Position numbers and translations under genes: made by a program
Assembly: GCA_910580225.1 (NCBI GenBank)
Contig: CAJTXE010000003.1
Coordinates: 87,600-151,599, forward strand
DNA: 64,000 nt
DNA from: an uncultured Acetatifactor sp.
GTDB lineage: Bacteria > Bacillota > Clostridia > Lachnospirales > Lachnospiraceae
Reading direction: 5' to 3'
Notes under the pieces: generated by a model
Database searches by the model: none
What the model saw: the letters and a program-made list of their open reading frames with translations, nothing else
Told to the model about the DNA's origin: nothing
In this document: piece by piece, positions 51,055 through 58,050 of the stretch
How positions within the stretch are numbered: the first letter of the stretch is position 1
Layout: the number at the start of each line of letters is the position of its first letter

Positions 51055-51771
51055 ATGGTGTGGGGGATAGCGGCTGCGGCGGCATGGATATTGTCCCTTG
51101 TTCTTTTCTATCATGTTATCACGGTCTCTGTGGACAAAAGGATAGCGAAGTACCAGAGTGACCTGGTAGAGCGGCATGGTGAGGAAGTGGAAAATATGTA
51201 CCGGCAGACCAGAGGATGGCGCCATGATCTGAAGACCCATATTCAGACTATGAAAGCCTATCTGGCACTGAAGCAGTACGAAGAGCTGGAAGGCTACCTG
51301 AACGGTCTGGACCAGGATCTGGAGAATGTGGACCAAATCCTTAAGACAGGTAATGTGAAGATTGATGCACTTCTCAACAGTAAGCTTTCTCTGGCCGGGA
51401 ACAAAGGAATTCCCGTGGAGGCCAAGGCTGTGGTGCCGGCACAGCTCCCGGTGTCAGAGGTAGACCTGGGTATCATCCTGGGCAATCTGATGGACAATGC
51501 CATGGAGGCCTGTCTGAAGATAGAGGAGAAAGACAAGCGTTTTCTCCGGGTGTATATGGATGTGCTGAAGGGACAGCTGTATATTTATGTGATCAATTCC
51601 ACGGAGGGAAGACCCGTGAGGACGGGAAAACTCTATCTGACAACAAAAACTGCCAGGGATCATGGATATGGTTTGCTGCGGGTGGATAAGGTGGTGGAAA
51701 AATATCATGGCTATCTGGACAGGCAGAGTGAAGAGGGGGTGTTTGCCACGGAAGTGCTGCTGCCGCTGTAA
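51055..51771 (+). CDS. Short GHKL-type sensor histidine kinase
   Basis: 238 residues with only one membrane helix (about 3-22). The usual AgrC-like kinases have five to seven, so an extracellular peptide-sensing domain is missing. The phospho-accepting His is probably in the YRQTRGWRHDLKTHIQTM segment (RHDLKTHI, His about 57). The GHKL ATPase has the N box ILGNLMDNAMEACL and the G2-like HGYGLLRVDKVVEKY. It belongs with the LytTR regulator 36 bases upstream. It may read a signal through the adjacent transporters or from inside the cell. Confidence 0.88.
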   Translation: MVWGIAAAAAWILSLVLFYHVITVSVDKRIAKYQSDLVERHGEEVENMYRQTRGWRHDLKTHIQTMKAYLALKQYEELEGYLNGLDQDLENVDQILKTGNVKIDALLNSKLSLAGNKGIPVEAKAVVPAQLPVSEVDLGIILGNLMDNAMEACLKIEEKDKRFLRVYMDVLKGQLYIYVINSTEGRPVRTGKLYLTTKTARDHGYGLLRVDKVVEKYHGYLDRQSEEGVFATEVLLPL

Positions 51772-51945
51772 CATATCCATTGCCAATTCGACCACACAGG
51801 AAGCAAAACAGAAAAAGACATTGTAAAGGGAAAGACCTCAGGAAGCCTTGGCGGGAGGTTCTGTGACAGGGAAACAGGATCCGGAATGCAGAAAGCATTG
51901 CGTCTGCCTTGCTGGAACCGCCCTTAGGCGGAGGAGGTTAAACGT

Positions 51946-51974
51946 ACCGTTCATTTCATTAGAAGACCGTTCAT
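51946..51974 (+). promoter_or_regulatory. LytTR binding site pair (direct repeats)
   Basis: ACCGTTCAT occurs at 51946-51954 and again at 51966-51974, two helical turns apart (20-base period). Each copy fits the published LytTR consensus [TA][AC][CA]GTTN[AG][TG]. The second copy ends nine bases before a weak -35 box. The hairpin CCGCC-CTTA-GGCGG lies just upstream. Confidence 0.75.
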
Positions 51975-51983
51975 GTCAAAAAG

Positions 51984-52012
51984 TACTTTCTGAATTCTAT
52001 TTATGCTATGAT
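51984..52012 (+). promoter_or_regulatory. Activator-dependent promoter of the ABC exporter operon
   Basis: Weak -35 TACTTT (51984-51989), 17 bases, good -10 TATGAT (52007-52012). A poor -35 with an adjacent LytTR repeat is the usual design of promoters needing this activator. About 140 bases of leader follow, with a direct repeat ACTCGTGAG (52019-52027 and 52053-52061) and no convincing gene. Confidence 0.65.
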
Positions 52013-52153
52013 AAATTCACTCGTGAGACTGAAATGATTCCCCGGGAAATATACTCGTGAGCAGATCGACGAATGCTTTCAAGGACAGAAGTTTATGTTA
52101 TAAGTAAAAATGCATATGCAATGCACCACAGAAAAGAATAGGAGATGGTTTTT

Positions 52154-53971
52154 ATGGACAAGACGAAACATTCGCTCAGTTCCAACCTGGTATTCTGGAC
52201 CAAGTATTATCTGCGGTATGAACCCCAGATCTTTTGGGTTTCCATTGCGGATATCTTGCTGAGCCCGGTTTTTCAGATGTTGGCGCTCTATTTCCCGAAG
52301 GTGACGCTGGCACTTGTGGAGGAACAAGCCTCGTTGGGAAAACTTGTGGGGGTGGTGGGTGGTTATACATTGCTGTATTTGGCTGCCAGAGGGATTTCCT
52401 TCGGGCTGGTATGCTATAACCATACAACGTTAAATATGGAACGTCAGAAGGTAGTTTTTCGAATCTTTCTGAAAAGTCTGCGTATTCACTATACCTATAC
52501 GGAATCTGAGGAGGGGAGGGATGCTTTCCGCAAGGCGGTGGGGATGCAGAATAACGGAGACGGTTCTGCAAGTTCTCAGTTCGTCTATATTACCCGGACA
52601 CTTTTGAGTACTACCCTGACTTTTGTGCTGTATTCCACTGTGCTGGGACAACTGAACATGTGGATGGTGGTGATCTTACTGGTGCTGGCGGCACTGGGGT
52701 ATTTGCTGGATCTGAGTGAGAATCGTTTTCATAACAGTATCCGACAGCAGGAAGCTGTGGATGAAAAACATTTTTTCTACATGAAAAGCGTGATGGGACA
52801 GGTTTCTGCAGCCAAGGATATCCGTATCTTCGGAATGGGTCCGTGGCTTAGACAGAGGATGGATCAGGTTGTGGCATCGGTGGAGCTGCTGGGGCGGCGG
52901 AAGGCAATCCGGATATGGAAAAAGGGCTTCTGGAGCAGAGGGCTGAATCTGATCCGGGATCTGGGGGCCTACGCTTATCTGATATATAAAGCGTCGTCAG
53001 GGGATATGGCGGTGAGCGACTTTGTGCTCTACTTCAGTGCCATAACAGGTTTTTCAGGATTTATTCGCGGAGTGGCCCAAAATCTGGCAGGTCTGCGTCG
53101 GGTTTCTGACGATACGGACTGGCTGCGGGTTTATCTGGAGAGGCCAGAGGAGGATATGATATCCGGGGACAGACATATCAGTGAACTGGTGCAGCCCATT
53201 TCCATAGAGTTTCGGGATGTGGGGTTTTCCTATGAATCGGGAGAAAAGAAGACAAATGTGTTCTCGCATTTCAACCTGCAGATTCAGGCAGGGGAGAAAC
53301 TGGCACTGGTAGGGGTAAACGGTGCAGGTAAAAGCACTCTTGTAAAGCTTTTGTGTGGATTTTATGAACCGGAGGAGGGAAAGATTCTCTTTAACGGCAT
53401 TGATGCAAAGGCATTCCCCAGGGCAGAACGGTATCAGCTTTTTTCCGTGGTGTTTCAGGAGGTGTTTCTTCCGCCGTTCAGGGTGGATGAGAGTATTGTG
53501 CTGAAAAAGGCGGAGGAAATAGACCAGAACAGGCTGCGGGAGGCCCTGGAGAGAGCAGGAGCATGGCAGATTCTGCAGGAAAAGGGGATACGTATGGAGC
53601 AATACATGGGAAAGCTGAAGAAGAAAGGGGTAGAGCTGTCCGGCGGTCAGAATCAGAGGCTCCTGCTGGCAAGGGCTTTGTATCAGAATGGTGCAGTACT
53701 GGTACTGGATGAGCCCACTGCGGCCCTGGATCCGATCGCAGAGAGTCAGGTCTATGATGCGTACCAGGAATACAGCCATGGCAGGACCTCGATATTTATT
53801 TCCCACAGATTGGCAAGTACCGGTTTTTCGGACAGAATTGCATTGCTTGACGAAGGGAAAATCGTGGAGATCGGGAGTCATCAGGAATTAATGGAGAGTA
53901 ACGGACGGTATGCGGAGATGTTTCGGATACAGAGCAGTTATTATCAGGAACCGAATGCCGCAGAGGTTTGA
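52154..53971 (+). CDS. ABC transporter, fused permease and ATPase (half-transporter)
   Basis: 605 residues from ATG 52154, nine bases after AGGAG. Membrane helices fill about 20-320, followed by the ATPase: Walker A GVNGAGKST, signature LSGGQNQRLLLARAL, Walker B VLVLDEPTAALD with catalytic Glu, and FISHRLAST. There is no C39 peptidase domain, so it is not a bacteriocin-processing type. It lies under the LytTR-boxed promoter and pairs with the next gene, 30 bases away. Substrate unknown; a signal or toxic peptide is a fair guess. Confidence 0.92.
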   Translation: MDKTKHSLSSNLVFWTKYYLRYEPQIFWVSIADILLSPVFQMLALYFPKVTLALVEEQASLGKLVGVVGGYTLLYLAARGISFGLVCYNHTTLNMERQKVVFRIFLKSLRIHYTYTESEEGRDAFRKAVGMQNNGDGSASSQFVYITRTLLSTTLTFVLYSTVLGQLNMWMVVILLVLAALGYLLDLSENRFHNSIRQQEAVDEKHFFYMKSVMGQVSAAKDIRIFGMGPWLRQRMDQVVASVELLGRRKAIRIWKKGFWSRGLNLIRDLGAYAYLIYKASSGDMAVSDFVLYFSAITGFSGFIRGVAQNLAGLRRVSDDTDWLRVYLERPEEDMISGDRHISELVQPISIEFRDVGFSYESGEKKTNVFSHFNLQIQAGEKLALVGVNGAGKSTLVKLLCGFYEPEEGKILFNGIDAKAFPRAERYQLFSVVFQEVFLPPFRVDESIVLKKAEEIDQNRLREALERAGAWQILQEKGIRMEQYMGKLKKKGVELSGGQNQRLLLARALYQNGAVLVLDEPTAALDPIAESQVYDAYQEYSHGRTSIFISHRLASTGFSDRIALLDEGKIVEIGSHQELMESNGRYAEMFRIQSSYYQEPNAAEV

Positions 53972-54001
53972 AGTGGCCGGGGCACAGAATAGGAGAAACA
54001 T

Positions 54002-55870
54002 ATGAGAGAAGTATCAGATCTGGAAAGCAGGCTCCCTTTAAAGGAGCACTTGCGGAATATGAAGAAAATATGCAAAACCATAAGCGGGCTGGACCGATAC
54101 TGGCTGCCCCTGTTTGCCATCAAGAATCTGCTTGGCGTGGTAGAGGGCTATCTGGCGTTGATCCTTTCCGCATATGTTCTGGATAATCTGGGGAATGGAA
54201 GTGCCATTTCGGAGATTTGCAGGGTCACTTTTTGTTTTGTGGGTGTTATGTTTCTTTTATCGAATATTGTAAATTGGCTTCAGCTTCGCTGTGAGACAAA
54301 ACAACGTATCTTATACACCAGGTATCATGCGCTGACAGAGGAGAAGATGCTGCATATGGATTTTGCCAGAATCAACAGTCCGGAATGCGAAATTCTCAAA
54401 AAGCGAATCCAGGATGATTTAAACTGGGGCGCCGGTCTTTATACAGTGTTTGAATTTGTAGACAGAGTGCTGGGCAGCTTACTGAATCTGGTGGGAGCAA
54501 TTGGGGTGGGATTTCCGGTGGTGGTGCTGTTGTTTGGAGCCGGCAGACCGGAAGTATGGCTGCTGCTGATTGGTGCCGTACTTGTCAGTGGAGTGACTAC
54601 GTGGCTTAGTACACATTATACGGCTATATTTCATCAGATCCTGAATGGAGATCCGGCAAAGTATGAGGATATGCCGCCTTTTCTGGGGTGGCAGTTTGCC
54701 AATGGTACGCAGTTTAATTATCAAAACGGGAAAGATGTGCGGATTTATGGCTCCCAGGAGCTGATGCGGCAGTATGGATTGGAGAATTTGGAACTGCCGG
54801 AGGATGCTGAGAATCTCAGGCGGATTCGTGCCTGTAAAGGAAAAAGCGGATTCTGTCAGGTGATTTCGGGACAGATTCTGGAAGGGGCCTCCTATATGAT
54901 CGTAGGCATACTGGCGATTGCAGGTTATGTGACCATTGGCAATGTGCTGCGATACGCGGGTTGTCTTCGAAATCTTTTTCATGAACTGGATTGTCTGGCG
55001 AAGGATATTCCGGAATTGTTCCTGAACATCCGGAAGCATATGAGTACCATGGAGATGCTGGAGATGGAGAATGAGATGTACCAGGGCAGCCTTCCTCTGG
55101 AGAAGCGAAGTGATGGGGAATACCATATCGAATTCCGGCGTGTTTCCTTCCGTTATCCGGGCAGTGAGCAGTATGCCCTGAAAGATTTCTCCATAAAAAT
55201 AAAGGCAGGGGAGAAGCTTGCCATTGTGGGCATGAATGGTTCCGGCAAGACCACTATGATCAAGCTTCTCTGCAGACTTTATGACCCGGATGAGGGAGAA
55301 ATTCTGCTGAACGGTGTGGATATACGAAAAATTCGACAGGAAGAATATTTAAAATTATTTTCCGTAGTATTTCAGGATTTTAAGCTTTTTTCCCTGCCAT
55401 TGGGAGAAAATGTGGCGGTGTGCTGTGATTATGACGGCGAGCGGATAAAGCAATGTCTCCAGGCTGCAGGTTTCGGAGAACGTCTGGCGAAGATGCCTCA
55501 GGGAGTGGAGACATATCTCTATAAAGATTACGAGGACGGTGTGGAAGTTTCCGGCGGAGAGGCCCAGAAGATTGCCATTGCCAGAGCCGTGTGCAAGGAT
55601 GCACCTTTTGTATTGCTGGATGAACCCACTGCCGCCCTGGATCCGCTGTCTGAGTATGAGATTTATACCAGTTTTGATCGAATTGTTGGCAGCAAGACAG
55701 CGGTTTATATTTCTCATCGACTGGCTTCCTGCCGGTTCTGTCAGCGGATTGCCGTGTTCGAGGAAGGGCGTCTGGTGCAGACGGGCAATCATGAAGAACT
55801 GCTGGCAGATAAGGCAGGGAGATACCGGGAGTTGTGGGAGGCCCAGGCTCAGTATTATGGGCAGGAATAA
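54002..55870 (+). CDS. ABC transporter, fused permease and ATPase (second half-transporter)
   Basis: 622 residues from ATG 54002 behind AGGAG. The transmembrane region (about 30-330) is followed by the ATPase with Walker A GMNGSGKTT, signature VSGGEAQKIAIARAV, Walker B FVLLDEPTAALD and YISHRLASC. Unlike the 22025/23878 pair, both subunits of this pair have complete catalytic sites. The two genes are adjacent and equal in design, so a heterodimer is likely. The operon ends by converging on the ABC-F gene. Confidence 0.92.
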   Translation: MREVSDLESRLPLKEHLRNMKKICKTISGLDRYWLPLFAIKNLLGVVEGYLALILSAYVLDNLGNGSAISEICRVTFCFVGVMFLLSNIVNWLQLRCETKQRILYTRYHALTEEKMLHMDFARINSPECEILKKRIQDDLNWGAGLYTVFEFVDRVLGSLLNLVGAIGVGFPVVVLLFGAGRPEVWLLLIGAVLVSGVTTWLSTHYTAIFHQILNGDPAKYEDMPPFLGWQFANGTQFNYQNGKDVRIYGSQELMRQYGLENLELPEDAENLRRIRACKGKSGFCQVISGQILEGASYMIVGILAIAGYVTIGNVLRYAGCLRNLFHELDCLAKDIPELFLNIRKHMSTMEMLEMENEMYQGSLPLEKRSDGEYHIEFRRVSFRYPGSEQYALKDFSIKIKAGEKLAIVGMNGSGKTTMIKLLCRLYDPDEGEILLNGVDIRKIRQEEYLKLFSVVFQDFKLFSLPLGENVAVCCDYDGERIKQCLQAAGFGERLAKMPQGVETYLYKDYEDGVEVSGGEAQKIAIARAVCKDAPFVLLDEPTAALDPLSEYEIYTSFDRIVGSKTAVYISHRLASCRFCQRIAVFEEGRLVQTGNHEELLADKAGRYRELWEAQAQYYGQE

Positions 55871-55903
55871 CAGGATTTGCCGGAGCGGCTCCCAGGCGGA
55901 AGG

Positions 55904-57424
55904 TTACAGCTGCCGGGAGCATTCGGCGAAATATTCTTCCGGCGTCCCCTGATAATGGAGAGTCTTCCCGTCTTTTATCTCCAGGATTTCCGTGGCGCAG
56001 GCTCGGATAAATGCCTCATCATGAGAAACAAAAATGAGTACACCTTCGTATTCCGAGAACATTTTTTCCAGAGCCGTCACCGAGGGGATGTCCAGATAAT
56101 TGGTGGGTTCGTCCAGAATCAGGACATTGGCCCGACCCGCGAACAGTCTGGCGAAAGCCAGTTTGATCCGCTCTCCGCCGGACAGGACGCCGGCATTCTT
56201 GTGTATATCCTCTGCAGACAACAGCAGTCTGGCAAGAATCGTTCGGGCAATGCTTTCCGTCTGCACACTTACTTCCATTACATTTTCAAGGACAGTTTTG
56301 TCATAGTTAAGGGAGGCCATATTCTGGTCCAACAGTCCGATGGAAGCCTTCGGCACGGTATAAATTGAACCTTTATCCAATGGGTGCTTCCGCAGGATCA
56401 GGTTTAGAAGTGTTGTTTTTCCGGTGCCGTTTTCCCCTACGATAGCTACCCGACTTCGATTCCGAATATGGAAGGAAGCATCCTGCAGAACAGGTCTGCC
56501 ATCTTCATAAGAGAAGGAAATTTCTGTCCCACGAATCACCACTGCATTTTCCGGCGGGTCGGTGAGACGGAAATCCGGGCGCATTTTCGGCAGTTCCCGG
56601 GGTTTTTCCTTTCTCTCCAGATGTTCCAGCCGCTCCAGCACATTTTTGGCGGAGGCTTCCATTTTTCCGGCTTTTGTGTCCTTGGGATGTTTGGAGATAA
56701 AATTTCGAAGACCGGCCTCTCTGGGGGTCATTCCTTTGGGAAGCTTTTCAATGGAGGCTGCCTTTTTCTTTTTCTGTAGGTAGACTTTTTCCAGTCTTTT
56801 CTTCTCACTGGTATAGTTTTCATATTCTGTCCACTGTCTTTGAACGGCAGCTTCCTTCTGCTGTGTGTAAGAGTCGTAGTTCCCATCATAACTGGTGAGC
56901 TTGCCATCCCGGATTTCCACGATTCTGGTGCACAGCGCGTTGAGGAGTGCCCTGTCATGACTGACAAGGATGATGGTGTTCAGTTCCAGGAGCCGCCTCT
57001 TCAAGAGGGAGATTCCCTTCATGTCCAGATTGGCAGTAGGCTCGTCCAGAAAGACCAGCGTCTTTCCGCTGCTGAATACCTGGGCCAAACGCATTCTGGT
57101 ATCTTCTCCGCCGCTGACGGCATCCTGCCAGACCTTATCCTGGACCTGCATGGTTTTCAATTCTTTTCCGTCCAGCTCGAAAGGGTCTACACCATCGGAA
57201 AACTGTTTGAAAAAATGAATGCTGCACATGCGTTTCAAAATTCCGGCATCCGCCTCCAATTCTCCGTTCAGCACCCGCAAAAGGGTAGTCTTTCCCGCGC
57301 CATTGGATCCTGCCAGGCCGATGCGTTCTCCCTGATATACCACAAATCTGTCAAAATCCAGAACCTTCTTATCTCCAAAACTCAGGGTGATATTCTCCGC
57401 CTGTAACAATAATTTTTGCTGCAT
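55904..57424 (-). CDS. ABC-F ribosomal protection-type protein
   Basis: 506 residues. Two ATPase domains without membrane helices: GSNGAGKTTLL, VSGGEDTRMRLA and LVFLDEPTANLD; then GENGTGKTTLL, LSGGERIKLAFARL and VLILDEPTNYLD. The basic interdomain linker (about 185-260, KKRLEKVYLQKKKKAAS) is the part that reaches the ribosomal P site. Length and linker suit the antibiotic-resistance ABC-F group (Vga, Lsa, VmlR-like), which displaces lincosamides, streptogramins A and pleuromutilins. The attenuator leader supports drug-induced expression. The specific drug class cannot be told. Confidence 0.88.
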   Translation of the reverse strand: MQQKLLLQAENITLSFGDKKVLDFDRFVVYQGERIGLAGSNGAGKTTLLRVLNGELEADAGILKRMCSIHFFKQFSDGVDPFELDGKELKTMQVQDKVWQDAVSGGEDTRMRLAQVFSSGKTLVFLDEPTANLDMKGISLLKRRLLELNTIILVSHDRALLNALCTRIVEIRDGKLTSYDGNYDSYTQQKEAAVQRQWTEYENYTSEKKRLEKVYLQKKKKAASIEKLPKGMTPREAGLRNFISKHPKDTKAGKMEASAKNVLERLEHLERKEKPRELPKMRPDFRLTDPPENAVVIRGTEISFSYEDGRPVLQDASFHIRNRSRVAIVGENGTGKTTLLNLILRKHPLDKGSIYTVPKASIGLLDQNMASLNYDKTVLENVMEVSVQTESIARTILARLLLSAEDIHKNAGVLSGGERIKLAFARLFAGRANVLILDEPTNYLDIPSVTALEKMFSEYEGVLIFVSHDEAFIRACATEILEIKDGKTLHYQGTPEEYFAECSRQL

Positions 57425-57454
57425 AAAAAATCCCTCCTGTCTTTCAGAGGGATT
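57425..57454 (-). terminator. Intrinsic terminator abutting the ABC-F start codon
   Basis: On the minus strand AATCCCTC and GAGGGATT (plus 57447-57454 and 57429-57436) close a ten-base loop, and six T run straight into the ATG. The 3' arm contains the ribosome-binding site AGGAGGG, so the hairpin could block both transcription and translation. It is part of the attenuator described below. Confidence 0.8.
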
Positions 57455-57730
57455 ATCCTGATCTTTATCCTGGAGATTTATGCTTAAAACAGACTGGATT
57501 TTCCGCTCACCTGTAAGAGCACTGTCTTCTGCCTCATAGTATCATACCATGTATTCTCCGGTATGGAGGTAAGCACCTGCAATATAAGGAGGAGAGCGGC
57601 CAAAAATTTTATCTGTAACTATCGCAGGAAAGCGGAAAATAAAAGTGCCTGTCAACAGAACAGCCTGTGAAAGCTGTCCGGAAAGCGCAGATCTATCGCC
57701 TAAGCATAATCATTATCAGTGATAATCCCT
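57448..57730 (-). promoter_or_regulatory. Antiterminator of the ABC-F leader
   Basis: Minus-strand AGGGATTATC (plus 57721-57730) is exactly complementary to minus-strand GATAATCCCT (plus 57448-57457), with three further pairs (UUC with GAA) beyond a two-base bulge. The second segment overlaps the 5' arm of the terminator, so the two structures exclude each other. A drug-stalled ribosome upstream could shift the balance. A small AGAGG-GCAA-CCTCT hairpin followed by CTTTTT lies at about 57750-57765. Confidence 0.6.
57484..57537 (-). CDS. Possible 17-residue leader peptide of the ABC-F gene
   Basis: The minus strand encodes MRQKTVLLQVSGKSSLF and then a stop, between the two antiterminator segments. 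A GGAG lies about 17 bases upstream, so translation signals are weak. A second mini-frame, ATG ATT ATT ATC TGA (57813 to 57799), has a better AAAGGAG seven bases before it. Either could carry a ribosome stalled by a drug, as in known ABC-F and erm leaders. The choice between them is open. Confidence 0.35.
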   Translation of the reverse strand: MRQKTVLLQVSGKSSLF

Positions 57731-57860
57731 GAATCTCTGCATTCAAAAAGTAGAGGTTGCCCTCTGCCTTTTTGTATTTTGCTGCTTTGAAGAAATTATC
57801 AGATAATAATCATACCAGGTCTCCTTTCTGCTTTTCCACATTTTTAAAACTTATTTTCTT

Positions 57861-57889
57861 ATTATAGCGGATATTTTTTGAGGTGTCAA
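57861..57889 (-). promoter_or_regulatory. Consensus promoter of the ABC-F gene
   Basis: On the minus strand TTGACA (57884-57889), 17 bases, TATAAT (57861-57866): a perfect vegetative promoter. Transcription would start near 57854, leaving an untranslated leader of about 430 bases. A perfect promoter plus a long leader fits control after initiation. Confidence 0.88.
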
Positions 57890-57930
57890 TTGCTTTTCGG
57901 AATTCTGCGGCACAGAAACCAATGTTGAAA

Positions 57931-57959
57931 TTGACAGTTTCGGTTTCAGCGATTATTAT
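57931..57959 (+). promoter_or_regulatory. Promoter of the SUV3-like helicase gene
   Basis: TTGACA (57931-57936), 17 bases, TATTAT (57954-57959). It is divergent from the ABC-F promoter, with about 40 bases between the two -35 boxes. About 85 bases of leader precede the ATG. Confidence 0.75.
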
Positions 57960-58050
57960 AGAATATGGTGCTCACCGGAAAACGATTATCGTGATTTCGG
58001 ACATAGGATTTCAAAGTTAAGCAAAGGCGGCCCGTTGGGGCCGGTATGGG

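Noticed and set aside
51887..51928. 13-residue frame (MQKALRLPCWNRP) as a signal peptide gene for the LytTR system
   Set aside because: It lies upstream of the LytTR-controlled promoter, has a weak ribosome-binding site, and lacks a leader or charged tail like AgrD.
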